From Apophysomyces variabilis (Eukaryota; Mucoromycota; Mucoromycetes; Mucorales; Mucoraceae): 64,000 nt of DNA. Numbering within the stretch: the first letter of the stretch is position 1; each line of letters starts with the position of its first letter. The position numbers and the translations under genes were made by a program. This document shows positions 12,092 to 24,300 of the stretch, piece after piece. Below the pieces are notes generated by a model, which was given only the letters and a program-made list of their open reading frames with translations, ran no database searches and was not told the origin of the DNA. The DNA is taken from assembly GCA_002749535.1 (NCBI GenBank), contig MZZL01000376.1:62001-126000 (forward strand), read 5' to 3'.

Positions 12092-13441
12092 TTACATGGA
12101 ATCCTCTTCCTCGCGTCTTCTTTTGACTCCTTGTGCTACCGGTCCGGATGGTAATGGTATTCCCAGGCGGCCGCTACAAGCACGACAAAACCACGGGTCA
12201 ATATCCATCTCATATTGCGCGATAGGAGGGGCTTCGCATAATTGATGGACGCCTTCGGAACAGTGATCGCAAAAGAAAATCGTATTGATATTGTCTTTTG
12301 TTTCTGCAATCCCACAGATTTTGCAGACAGCATCGTCTATTTCTTCTTCTTCATCTTCGTAAAAAGTATAATCATCCCAAGTGATCACACCAGCCGCTCC
12401 CTCGTCTGTTGTCCCCTGATCATTCTTGGTTTCTTCATCGCCACCACCTTGTATCACGTCCTGATTACAATAGAATAAATACACCGGGCGATAATCCTGC
12501 GATATCATAGATGGTTCGATGTTATTGTACTGACAACCTCGTATATCTGCTAGCGCTTGCAGTGATGATATCTGAAGAGCAAATAGCAAAGATCAATAAC
12601 GAGAAAGTTTGTACATGACATGCGCTCCTTTTTCAATCTTATCACACCAACTTTCACCAACCATTTTCCTCGTACCCTTAGTTCACTATCGGTTCCGAGT
12701 ACGCGCCATACAGACCCGGTACTGCTTTCTATGTAATCCCGCAGGTAGAGACACCAGGAGTGTGGTGTATATCCTTCATTCTGAAGGCTGTCATATCGTA
12801 CCATCAGGGCACCCATCAATAGAAGATCAATGCCCACCATAGGTTCATGTTTCATCCGTTCTACCGCATATTGTTTCAAACGTGAATGAATCAGCTGATC
12901 CACTGAGGACTTTGCGACTTGACGTTGGTGTAAATAGTCCAATGTACCGTGTAGAATAGAATCAATAGGAGTAGCGCGATCTTGTCGATAATAAAATAAT
13001 CGCCGGTTTGATATGCTTTGTTTACTCGATTTATCGAGATCTATTGTCGTCCTTATCTAGAACAATATTGGTTTCTTTGTTCAGATTATCGAGCACCTTT
13101 GCTTCTTTCTTTTCACAAACCGCTTCTGACCCTATCTGCACGTGTAACCCCACCGGTGCAGTAGGATGATAGGGCCACTCTAGTTTACTCCAGTCATCTG
13201 AGTGCGTCAGCGTAACATGGTTCCACCACCACTGCCGATCGTCGGGACGGGACTGACGCAGACAAAATGTAAGAAAACCGTTCAGATCTGCTGAATGACC
13301 GTATTCTCGTAGACCCGCTGCGAGAACAGCAAGAAGATCAAATTGATCATCCTTCATCAGTTCTTGTGGAATCACGCATAACTGCAGTAAAATGCGTGCA
13401 AGTAGAAGTTGAGGTATACTATTTATTGTCAACCCATCCAT
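12092..13441 (-). CDS. PHD-finger protein, probable chromatin reader
   Basis: A C4HC3 PHD zinc finger is clear near 12333-12155: CKICG, then CDHC, H, C, and finally WFCRAC. PHD fingers usually read histone H3 tails. An acidic run (EDEEEEIDD) precedes it, and a basic KRRREEED tail may serve as a nuclear signal. The N-terminal exon (from ATG 13441) is rich in Leu helices and Trp (DDRQWWWNH) and resembles the helical DDT/WHIM-type regions of chromatin proteins, but I cannot assign it firmly. Exons: 13441 to about 13100, about 13030-12658, then 12571-12092. The first junction is not settled: the first frame hits a stop at 13033, and a donor near 13110 would connect in phase. I rejected the slightly longer frame start at 13450 because that codon is GTG. 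The MEX67-like gene ends about 145 bases upstream. Confidence 0.75.
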
Positions 13442-13585
13442 AAGCCGCACACACTGCTTTCCAAACCAAAGAAACAGAAAACGCCCAATATAGTATTTTC
13501 TCCCGTTTCCTTTTCCTAAACAGTCACTGTATTGGTTCCTAGGTTGGAGATGTTTATATACTGTAAGTTTGCAAATATGATGGTC

Positions 13586-15959
13586 TTAAGGTCCGGGTTG
13601 GAATGATGCGTTTCCAGAGTAGTTGCGAATAATGATAGAATCTGACAAAATGACATAATGCCAACCAGCTGCTTGTGCTCTACTCCGAAAAGAAAGTAAA
13701 TATTTTGCCGTACCAAAGCATTGCCTTAAGTACTTACCTCGATCCAGTTTGAGACGGCGCAACGAGGAACACACGATCAAATGAATATCGGTTGCCTTCG
13801 GCTCCCGTTGCTAAATGATGACCTTAGCATAAATTCGAAATACATAGTCAACTTTTCTAATCATCTTCAATACCTTCGCGAAATTCGCCATGTACGGTTA
13901 AAAACAGGATAATTGGATGAGATTGTGAACCAGCTGTCTGCCACGCATCTGTCACGAAATTTTCAGGCCGGGTCAGGTCGTGTATAGTTGGCGGAAGACT
14001 CCTAAGACGTTTGATGATGTTTTCATTTCCAAATGTCAGCCGTTGCATAGGCAGTCCTAAATAAAAAAATCAATCGATACTATCTTATATACCGATCGAC
14101 TTACCTTGACCCCACGTGCTTTGAGCAAAGGAGACACGACTGACTCCTACCGTCAGAATTGCCTGTGGATCGTACAAGTCTAGCAATGCTGCTCGATTCG
14201 AATCGAAAAGCGGAAAATATCTAGAAGCCCGTCAGAGTCATTGGTTATTGTTATGATAGCAATGGGTACTTTGATAATAGGTCCTGTGCTGCCTGCCTAG
14301 AGTTGTCTTGGTCAAAGAAACTTTGTTTGACAGACAGCAACGTATGTGAAGTCACAGGTGAACCAAAGCTTACGCCAGGTTGTGGTGATGCCATATCCGG
14401 AGGCGTAATGGCAGCCCCTGTGCCTACGTTCCCGACATTGACGGGATATCCATCCAATAGAGTAATAGAGGGAAAGCGCTTTTGCAATTCTCTAATACGA
14501 TCATTAGCACCCAACCATCATTGGAGGCTTCATTGTCAAAGGCCAAGTAAACTCTGTTTCTACTTACGTTTGATAGACTTGCGGATCATTGTTCGTTTGT
14601 ATTGGATTGCCGTTAAATACGATCTCCATCAGTTGTGGGAGTTTGTTTGCCAGTGGATCGAGGTGGCGAAATTCGGCAATATCGTTTTCTTCGAAGGAAA
14701 TGTTTTGAATGTTTGGAAAAAGCTCTGCTAACTTCACAGTCGGCTTTACCGACCAGAGTTTGTTCCGTGCAAAAGATATTGTAACCAGCTAGAATGGCCA
14801 TAAATCAGCCGAAGAAATGCGATTGTTAGTTATCCTTAAAGCTGATCATGTATCGACTTACAGTGTCACCAAACAGTGATTTGGCTTCGATTAGTAGCCG
14901 TGAGAGCACAACGGTTATACTGTGAGAGGTGGGTGGCAGTTCTTCTAGGTTCAAATATCCGAATTGCGGATCCCAGCGCTCCTGTAAGAATTCTGATAGT
15001 TTGTTTGATCCAGCTTGGCGAGGATGAGAGTTTCCACCGCGCATGGTAGTGCCACCTCCAACCTTTTGTATACATAACTAGATATTTAAAACAAATTAAG
15101 CAAATGAGTATACAAAATGTCTTCATTAGTGATATTTAACTGTTGAACTTCCGAAGTTGAAGTTATTCATGCGACATAGGATATCGGCAACCTCCTCACT
15201 GGCCACGGTAATATGCATGATTCCATGGTGATAGTCGATCTAAATGAGCAAAGAGAAAAAAGTGGTTATATGAGCCATAGTACACAGGAGATACTTTACA
15301 TTTAGCGGCTCCCATTCTGTTCTAGCTTTTCGATTCATAAATCCAACCACTTTTTCTTCAGACCCTGGAGGATATCCAGATACCTACGGTTTGACGCGCT
15401 TGTTAAGTATGCAATAATTTCCTCTTCTTTGCGTCCTATCAGTATTTACCGTTACGACGGCGTTTTCAGGATTCCTGATCTCGCACATTTAGGTCATAAT
15501 CTTCTGTGCTCTTTGCGTATAAAGCTGTGATTGCAAATCAACTTACATGGAAGTGGTATTCATCTGAATGTCCTCATCCATAAAATCGCGCGTATATTGC
15601 TGTCGTCCTCCCCTTCCACGATTGGACGAGAATGTCTGACCTCTTCCTCTTCCACGTGTCGATGAGTGTTGCTGCGGGCCAGTATCACGACGGCCACTTC
15701 CTCCACCAAACGAAGTAAAACTGCTTCCAGTGCCATCCCGATTATGCGGTTTGTTGTATCCATAATTATCGTTCACTGGCCCTAATCGTGCCGTAATTGG
15801 AACACTGCCTCTGGTTTGATTTCGATCGTTGTGGTAGCCATAGTCATCGTTATTCTCTTCGTAGTAGTAGTCTTGACGGTCATTGTAGCCAGTACTGCTT
15901 CCACGGCCACGACCGCCTCTACCACGCCCTCTCCCACGACCTCGAGTCCAATTGTCCAT
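13586..15959 (-). CDS. MEX67: MEX67/NXF1-type mRNA export receptor, UBA-less
   Basis: Nuclear export receptor that carries mRNP through the nuclear pore. From ATG 15959 the product starts with an Arg-Gly repeat region (MDNWTRGRGRGRG) with further RGG-like stretches down to about 15590. An RNA-recognition-like fold follows (VTVSGYPPGSEEKVVGF, near 15450-15150). Leucine-rich repeats lie near 14780-14500 (NIQNISFEENDIAEF, then IVFNGNPIQTN). An NTF2-like domain covers 14290-13600 (YFPLFDSNRAALLDLYDP, ILFLTVHGEF, SFDRVFLVAP, WHYVILSD). About ten exons with short introns join well; for example, the last junction restores PSQTGSRAQAAGWH. The frame ends at TAA 13586, a few residues after the NTF2-like domain. 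The usual C-terminal TAP-C/UBA-like domain, which binds FG nucleoporins, is absent before the next gene. The gene is therefore either a divergent paralogue or shortened. Confidence 0.85.
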
Positions 15960-16448
15960 ACTAAGCTGTTTGACTTCCAACTTGCCACATATCGCAGGTC
16001 AAGTTAGCTTACAGGTTGGCAGTCACTTGCTTTACTCCGCATGTCCAAATTGGTTAAACGCAGCTTTCTACCGATTTTTTCCTGGATGGCCATCGTCCGT
16101 TTTCCAACTTCTTACGGGGCACGCTCATTGGTATACTTTACGAACAGCTCAATGCAAGTTTCGTAATTGTGTTCAAAAGCGTAGAAAAATCTACATCAAA
16201 ATACCAGCAGGCTGAGACTTGCTTCGTTTGCCGTCCGCTTTTGGACCACGCACCCCGTCCGTTATGTATATTGAAGCTCATGTAGCATATTAGTGGGGAT
16301 TCAACAGAATATCCGATACTTCCAAAGAATTAAACGATAAGAAAATGATGTTTTTGAGGAAAGCGTGCTGAAACTTTACAAGTTTGCTAAAGAAAAGTGG
16401 AGAAAAATTTACAAGAAATACTCGATACGTGATTCCTGTCGAACACTG
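15960..16448. other. Intergenic, MEX67-like upstream region
   Basis: No exon is supported. This is the spacer between two minus-strand genes and should hold the promoter of the MEX67-like gene and the 3' end of the phosphatase transcript. Confidence 0.4.
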
Positions 16449-17800
16449 TTAAAATCTGAAGCCAGATATATTCTCCAATACCTTTTGTTGTGCTTGCGCA
16501 GGACGCTCATTCTCTGGGGCGGCATCAAATACATTAAAAAACCTTTCCCCATTGACACCGACTTCTAATATCGATGCGAGGTTTCCGCAGCGATAGCAGT
16601 AATTTGGAGCAGACCATACGGTAGACAGCTTATCATCAAACAAAACCTGTTTTACACCAGTCAGCTCCGTTATTGCATTTTATGCGTGGACATACTTGAT
16701 ATCCTGCGTTGCATAATTGATGCGCTCTCAAAATATGTGTCATGTTATTCATATGAAGGAATTGATTAACCACTGAACTTCCGAACATATATCCAGCTCC
16801 TCTGATTGCTCTTGTCAATATAAATTATAAATATTGGATATGTTACCTTGCTGAAATTGCAAATTCCTCCTTATCGGGATCAGGATCTGACCAAACAAGA
16901 TCTGCCATGGCACCTTCATGTGGTATTTCTATGGAATCCTCGGGGTAAGCCAATCTTCATGAGAAGCGTTATCCTACCTCGAAAACGATCAATAATTTTT
17001 ATTTGATCCAAGACATGAATTGTTGGCGACAGGCCTGTCCAGAGTAAGATTAAAGGTAAAAAGCAGATACTCTTCCATCATTTATGATCCATTACCTCCA
17101 TGCACACAGAAAATGGTATTGTCGATAACCACAGATAAAGTCAGGAAATCGAACATGTCTGTGAAGTAATGCCAAACTTGTTGCGACCCGTATTTGCGCA
17201 TACACTCAGTGTAAAATCCGTATGTCTGTCCATCTTAACTAAACATATGTTTGTCATGTTTGAGTACTTACCTGTGTTACTGCCCTTGACTCGTGATTTC
17301 CACGCACAAGTTGTACCCGATCGGGATAGCGCAGCTTAAGACATGTCAATAATGATATCGTTTCCACACTGTACAATCCTCGGTCAACATAATCTCCTAA
17401 TAACGTATGTGCGTATAGAGCGTGCGTCATAAAGTGCAAAAGTCAGATCCGCTTGATTTACTATCATTTTGCAGAAGCTCACCAAGAAATAGATAATTTG
17501 TATCTGGACAGTATCCGCCTATGCGGAATATTTCGATGAGATCATAGTACTGTCTACAGAAGGAAGTCCATACACAGGCAGAGTTCAGAAGCCAATGCAC
17601 AAACACTTGGCATTTAAACTTGTTCCTTTATACCCATGGATATCACCAACAACTGTGACAGGAGCTCGAATGTGAACCACATTACTCTCTTTCATCAACA
17701 ATTCTTTCGTCTTTTCGCAAATTTCTTTTATGACGCATTCAGCCAGAAGTTGTTTCTTATAGAGACATTCCAAACACGCGTCGAGATCAAGAGCCACCAT
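16449..17800 (-). CDS. PPG1: PP2A-family Ser/Thr phosphatase, PPG1 type
   Basis: Catalytic subunit of a PPG1-like metallophosphatase. In yeast this type supports glycogen accumulation and works in a STRIPAK-like (Far) complex. All metal and phosphate motifs are visible: VVGDIHG (about 17650), LGDYVDRG (17390), RGNHESR (17295), FCVHGG (17095) and the RAHQLC and [11 protein letters not shown] blocks (16710-16590). The N-terminal [14 protein letters not shown] and the segments [18 protein letters not shown] and [11 protein letters not shown] match PPG1 better than PP4 or PP6. About seven exons with introns of 50-80 bases. Start ATG 17800 gives MVALDLD, as in the family; the nine codons upstream in the open frame are not needed. 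The protein ends soon after the catalytic core, with no long C-terminal tail and without the PP2A YFL end. Confidence 0.9.
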
Positions 17801-18418
17801 TATATGTATCGTAGTGGATGTACGCAATTAAGGGCTGGAGATGTCACCAAAGAGGGGTAAAAAAAGCGGGGAACTAACGAGGACGGTGAATTTCTTCCCC
17901 TCTTTCCACTTTACTAGACTGCAGTGGCATTTCTACTGTTCTGCAGATGCTATAGATACACTTCGACACGTATCAGATAACGCAAGGGACGGCACCAATT
18001 TCATATCGAGAGTCTGCTGGCTAAGAACCTTTGATAAGTGGTTTAGCAAGCGGAAGGCTATTTGCCCGGACAGAGTTTCTGCAGCCAACCGAACAAAAAA
18101 AATGTTATGCTTTCTACGCTTAAGCCAGTAAGGCTACTGATTTAAGAAATAGATACATTTCTCTTGACATTGACGAGCGCACTCTGTCTGAAGGGATCCT
18201 TGAAAAAAAAATTAGGTGAGAACGGTTAACAAGTACATTGCAAGCTAGCATAGGGTTACTTTGCTTATTGAATGCGCTTTAGCATTGTCTGTAACATAGT
18301 ATATATATTGTTACAGTTTTCCTTAGGATAGTTCAAGCTTGGTAAGGACATGCAAACAATCATCAATTTTAATTAGAAACATCGAAGGTTAGATAGATGA
18401 AAGAAGAAAAGATGCAGA
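17801..18418. other. Intergenic spacer
   Basis: No coding signal that I trust. A plus-strand open frame at 17841-18131 has no motif and begins inside the flank of the phosphatase. Likely promoter of PPG1 plus the 3' region of the ASX-homology gene. Confidence 0.4.
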
Positions 18419-19602
18419 CTAGTTAATATCACCGAATCCATCTTTTCGAATGTCGAATAAGCGGCCCATATCTTTTCCATCGCGTATCAATCGAATACTT
18501 TTAAAAGCATTTCCATTTGGTCGCTTATCCTTTGTCACTTGACCATGATGATCAAGTATTTTTGTTTCTAGTGCTGTTGGCGTTTCGAAATCTTCAAATA
18601 TCTGATCATCCAATTCGATCGAGATACCGGTCGTTCCGCTCGCTTTCACAACCTTTGGTTGCGTTAGATGTTTTCTTTAGGACGCAAAACATTCTTCCTG
18701 ACGTCTTACCGTCATAACCTTGGAAACAACCACTTTACATGCGCTAAAGTTACGTTTGTACATAATCACATCGTTTACGCGTATCAACCCTTTGCGGCAC
18801 ATATCCTTGAGGGTGATATTTTTGGAGTCCCTAAGGTTAAAGATGTCAGCAGCTCGCTATCTCATTTTAGCCGGCAAAGATAAACGAGTCATACCCTGCA
18901 ACGTTGTGGAATTTCTCTCGGTCAAAGTGTTCTCCCCAGTATGCTTCGAATTCTTCATCCTAACACTATTTGTAAATCGAAACTATATTCTCAACCTTGT
19001 TCTATTTACCTTGAAACCCTCAGCATGTGACATACTTGAACGGCTATCGAGGCTGTTGTGATTGAGCGTTGGTGCAAATTCGCCTGCTGCTAACATGGAT
19101 TGCCAGTCATCCAGTGCGGTCCAAAATACTCGATTTTCGGCCCTTGAGAAAAATGCTGGCGGAATCGTCTTGAAATTGCCTTCCGTCAGGGTATCGATAT
19201 CTGGTAATAGCCGGGCAAGTTGACCTCTTTGCTCGGGTCCTAGCAGCTCAAAATTGGAATAACTGAAAACAGTCTGTACATATATGCATATCATTTATCT
19301 CGTAAATTAATTAATCGGTTGCTTATGGGTATTTTCAGTTCCTTTACCTCAAGGTCCGCATGGACGAGTGGGCTAGCTGGGTTTGTGCATAAATGATCCA
19401 CATTCCAGAGATTGTGGCGAAACTTTTTGTAAGGTGGGTCAGTTAATTCCGGCAGAGTATTGCCATTCTCTAAGGAGCGAATCATCAGTCGACTAGTTAC
19501 CAAAGACAATGACACGTCTTCTTCCGTCGGAATGTCACGATTGTCTCGTGTAAGCAACGGGTTACCAATGTGATCATCGTTTGGTGGGTTAAACATAGTC
19601 AT
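18419..19602 (-). CDS. ASX-homology (DEUBAD-like) chromatin protein
   Basis: The second exon (about 19285-19030) encodes FELLGPEQRGQLARLLPDID, then PPAFFSRAENRVFWTALDDW and LAAGEF. This is the Asx-homology signature, a DEUBAD-type fold that in animals activates the BAP1 H2A deubiquitinase and in fungi occurs in chromatin proteins. The next exon (near 18965-18900) continues with DEEFEAYWGEHFDREK. A following exon (near 18845-18715) gives ITLKDMCRKGLIRVNDVIMY. The last exon (to 18419) gives RPNGNAFKSIRLIRDGK. Together the last two resemble a RAMA-like C-terminal module. The N-terminal exon (19602-19292) carries VDHLCTNPASPLVHADLEVK. The start is ATG 19602 or 19596. Function in detail is unknown, but a nuclear, histone-linked role is a fair inference. 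Confidence 0.75.
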
Positions 19603-20380
19603 GACGAACGGCTCTCATATGTTTCCTTATTCCCCAAAAAAAGATAAAAGAAACAAAAGAGGAGCAGAAAGGGAGGTCTACCGTACGTTGTATCGATGTC
19701 ATCCAGGCGTTTGCTTTTTTCGTCACTGTGCATGGTTTTCTGTCAGTCATTCTCACTGGAGCCGAATACATTGTTTGTGGCTTCCCTAGTCTGCGCGAGA
19801 ATCTACGAAAATACAACGTTTCTTCTTTTGCTTTGCATAACACCTTCTTGTACAACCAACATACACCCTTTCGAACAACAAACAAAAGCGCCGCGGTTTT
19901 TCCGAAACCTCTGGCAACAGTTGTATATATATTTCAATGTAGGATCCATTGTATAATGCTATTGTTTGGTGGAAGCGTCTAGTATGCACATCTCATAGAA
20001 TGCTGCATGTAAGCTATCATGCATGTGCTTCATGGGGAAAATTTCTCTGTAACACAGGGTCAGAGTCAAAGTTGGAAGATACTACCTGATATTGTTTAAG
20101 GAGGAGAAAACCTTGTTCAAAATCAGAGTTACAGGAGTTACCCTTATAACGCTTAGTATCAGAGTCTAGTCCCAGTTAGAAAAGTCATATTTTCTGAATG
20201 CAAGGAAAGCCACCTGTACAATATCATAAACTGAGAAACATAAGGCACCATTGATTAAAAAGTAGCAGATGCGGATGGAATGATAGCAAAATCATAGTCT
20301 AGCTAGCAAACATTGATCGTTATACTCATCGTATAAGTATTAGCGGTAATGATACCTGCGAACATCGAAACCCATGGCTA
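19603..20380. other. Intergenic, no supported gene
   Basis: Overlapping open frames occur on both strands at 19600-19990 but have no motif and shadow each other. Positions 19990-20340 look non-coding. The stretch includes the upstream flank of the ASX-homology gene. Confidence 0.4.
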
Positions 20381-20986
20381 TTACGAGCGGCATGACATAC
20401 CATTTATATTCTCTAACACAGCTTGTGCAGACCAGAACTCAAAACCATCAATGCTTGGGAAATGGAAGGTGTCGGTAATGGCAGTTATGGAAGGAGACCA
20501 AATCAATGACAGCACCATGGCAGGAACGAAATCGAATATTAAACTCATGTTACTCGTGGTCTCTTGAAGCCCCAACGTATTATCTTGCATTGCAGATTCT
20601 AAAAGCTGTTCAAGCCAAAACTTAGGTCCTTGTCTAGTTTTTGACAAGAGATATAGGTGGGTGAAGGATTAAGGGTTGATTATGCAAGGATTCTTTCACC
20701 ATATTTGTTTTCGCTTCGGTAAATAAGGCAGGTTTGCCGTGCTTCTTTCACACTAGCTTCTATGCGTAATAATTGCGTTACTTGCGCTTCTATAAAGAAA
20801 CCCATTCCCGGTGCTTCCAATTTTTTCTTACCGTTGGTGACTGTATAAGCTGCCCATGTTGTCACAGTGAGTAAATTGAGAGACTATATCACACCGAAGT
20901 CAAAGAGAAAGATTTACCGAAATTAGGACAAGCTCTTCAATTCTCGCTTCCGATATTATACGAATTATCGTAATAAAAGAGAGCAT
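20381..20986 (-). CDS. Candidate unrecognised helical protein
   Basis: Minus-strand segments look coding. From ATG 20986 a frame reads into ISEARIEELVLIS. A GTAAAT donor and an acceptor ending GATATAG then join it in phase to LNLLTVTTWAAYTVTNGKK and FFIEAQVTQLLRIEASVKEA (to about 20690). A further open segment at 20630-20381 contains KFWLEQLLESAMQD and FDFVPAMVLSLIW. The donor at TATG/GTGAAAG and acceptor AACTAG do not keep phase, so the last junction is unresolved and may mark a frameshift or another exon. No family recognised. It lies head-to-head with the SNF2-type gene. Confidence 0.35.
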
Positions 20987-21351
20987 GAATCAGTCTAATA
21001 TGAGTAGAAATTAGCAATGGGAACGTCGCGGTAGATGTCTCAATACTTTGCTGGCGCATTATGGTTTCTTTCATCAAACTGTAGGGTGGGGGCCCTATGT
21101 TTAACTTCTCGTTGCTTGCTTGTGTTTTGCTATCTGCGACATTAAGTCAGATGAGGTTCAGTTGATCTAAGTGATGTATTATATATACAACTGGCTGCAA
21201 TGAGTATAATATGAGGAAGGGAAAGAGAGCGTGGCGCTGATGGATGCCAGGAAGATACGATTTCCATTTTTGCCATCCTTTTAGTAGTCGCATGAAAAAG
21301 GGCGCTACCTGGAACACCAGGTTTCACCCAAATCCATGTTAAAAATACACC

Positions 21352-24300
21352 ATGCTTCCTTGTCCTAGTGAGGTTGCAGCAGGTTTCCTCAAAATAAAGT
21401 TAATCACAGCTGATGACAATCCTACTTTTGACTGGATCCCGTTTCATTCGTCAGATTGGCACCCGGTCGAAGAACATCGGCCAACATGCAAACTCATTCA
21501 TGCTTTACAACGAGCAGGACGAATCCGCGCGTTATGTCAACTAACCCACGAAAGGGCACTCTTAGTATATGTTTATCTTGTTATTGCGCCGATCCCCTCC
21601 ACGCTTTCTGCAATGGGCCCAAATGGTCAGCATTTCCTAGATTTCTTATCGTTGCTTGATCGGCGCGATGCCATGACATCGACAAACGGTGCCACAACAT
21701 CAACTACAAGCGTTTTTCGATCAGTGGTAATTGAGGCTTGCTAGCTGCTAACGTTAAAATTTGGACATTAAACTTCCAAATACAGGAAGCAAAATCACTG
21801 CTGGATATTTTTATCGATATGCCATCGCCACAGCCTGGTGATTTGAAGCGCGGTGATTCGGAAATGTTGCAATTTTTAAATGGGTTCTTAAAAGAGGGTC
21901 ATATCGGAGGCATGAAAACAGAGCTCTATGGTTACCAGAAGGTGATTTCTAAATGTTTATGATTAAAAAAAATCAGCTAACAATTGTGTGTGTTCTGCAA
22001 GCGATCTTTATGGAAGATGCTCCAGAGAGAGATTGCACCTGGGTGGATACATGCACCGGAAGTAGTCGAACTTATATCGGTAGATAATATTCCCTATTAC
22101 TTCAACCAGCTGTCGTATACTTTAACGACCATACCCTCCATGGAACCTGACGCAGGCGGCGGGATTATTTGCGAAGATATGGTAATATTAAAATTTATGC
22201 CCGCTACTAGCTGATCACCGATCGACCACCCAATGTTCAAAAGGGGACAGGAAAAACATGTATTTGCCTTTCATCCATCATGGCAACTCGAGACTTGCCA
22301 AATCCTTTGGACGTCAATTTGAAAACAGATCTCCTAGCATCCATCAACGGTACCAATGTTAAGCCACTGTGGGCTATCGCTGCTGACCAAGCATTACGTT
22401 ACATGTTGAAGTGGGAATTCCACCATGTCAATTACTCTGAAGATATTACTGAGATTCTGAAAAAATATCCAGCTTACTATGAATGGTCCGATGTCCCTCC
22501 CTCATTTTATGAAAGAGCTCGACGTAGGGATATAGTTATTCCAGTACTGCGTGTGTATGCCTCCTGTTCAACTTTAGTTGTTGGTAAATATCATACTGTA
22601 AATGATAAGCACGATGAGAAACGTACACGTACTTAATTCTATAACAGTTCCGGACAATCTCGTATCTCAATGGATGGGAGAGATATACAAGGTAACCATG
22701 CACTATAAAAGCACAAGACATTAACATGTGAAAAGCATATCGAGGACGGAGAAATAAAGTTTGTAATTTTGGATGATAACAAGAAACAAATTCCGGACCC
22801 TTTACAACTATTACAATACCATTTGGTTCTGATAAGCCAAAGTCGATTCTCATATGAAAATGTAGCAGGCGGTCTCGAATTTCAGGGTAGCTAAATACAA
22901 ACATAAGCAAAGCATTTAATCATCTCAATTCAGGAATACCACGCATATGTCAATGCCCCTACATTGGTGCCTCAAGAGTGAGAAACTGTCAATGTTCTGC
23001 TCCTATAGCAAACGAAGCATATGTTTCACCTCTTCTTCAAGTGCACTGGAAACGAGTGATTGTCGGTGAGTACTTAATATATATATTAGATCAGTAAGTG
23101 TTAACTCCTCTATAGATGAAGGACATAGGCTTTCATCTAAAAACAGGCTTTCGGAACTCTCTGCAAAACTGTTTGCTAACTGGAAGTGGGTATGCACAGG
23201 CACTCCCACACAGAACTTGACAGAATCTGCAACTATTCTCACGAGGCACGAAAGCCAGACAGATGATCTAAACAGGTATGTGTGCTTTTTACGTTTTCGA
23301 AAGAGACATCTTAACCTTTCCTCTGTGAAGGTTGGGCACATTGATTGGAAAGGTCTTGAATCTGCAGCCGTTTGGCACAAATCAGAAATTGTGGAACCAG
23401 CTTATTACGAAGCCATTTATGAAGGGCAAACCGTGGGCAATCACGAGTGTTTCAAGGTTGATGGAACAAGTAATGATTCGCAATCGCAGATGCGATGTCG
23501 AAAAAGATGTCAAACTTCCTCCACTGTACCGAAAACAAGTGTTTCTTGAGTTTGATTATTATCAATGGATAGTAAGTTATTGATGGTTATCAGCGTCATT
23601 GCTTAGATATAATAGGCACACAACTGCCAAATTGCTATGATTGGTCTTAACGCTATATTATCAAGACGGGAGGGTCCGGATTACTTATTCTCTAAAAACA
23701 ACAAAAAGGCTTTACATGAAACAGCCCACAATATCTGGCAAAGTTGCTTGTGGCACTCGATCGATCTCCGTTGGCTTAAGGCTTCTTACGAAAATTGCTA
23801 CGAGAAGATAAAAGCCGTGGATGACGGGCTGGAAGATTATGGTGACGATGAGCCAACACTTCGACAAATCAAGGAAGTACTCGAGCAAGCGTTGAATGAC
23901 CAGATGTTCATGAGCATGATGAGTAGTCACTCTCCCTCTCTTATCGTGCTTGGTCTACCACGCGTGTTTGTGGAACAATGGAGCTGGCTAGGTGGACAGC
24001 GGGGGGCATATGTGGGAGAAAACCATTGCATAATTCAATTTGAAACGATCAAGAACTTAATAAGAGAAACAGCAAATGCTGCGGATACTGACGAGCTATA
24101 CGTTTATGACGGCGTCCATCGCTCGCTGAAGAGACTTCATGGGACGAGGGAAAAGGAGAATAACTCCCAAGAGGTACATCAATTACCACTCACCTACTAC
24201 ACAAAGAACGCATTTTCGGACGCAAGAGTCGCTTGCAGTACTAGCAGCAAGATCAATTATCTTCTTAATCAAATATGTCAATATCATCAGACTGAAAAAT

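Noticed and set aside
15560..15988. Val/Thr-rich frames over the MEX67-like N-terminus
   Set aside because: Alternate-frame shadows of the RGG repeats; the RGG frame leads in phase to the RRM-like and LRR exons.
20349..20567. 72-codon plus-strand frame
   Set aside because: Overlaps a more protein-like minus-strand frame; no motif.
21142..21327. 61-codon minus-strand frame considered as an upstream exon of the 20.4-21.0 kb candidate
   Set aside because: No splice pair keeps phase with the downstream segments; left as promoter DNA between two divergent genes.
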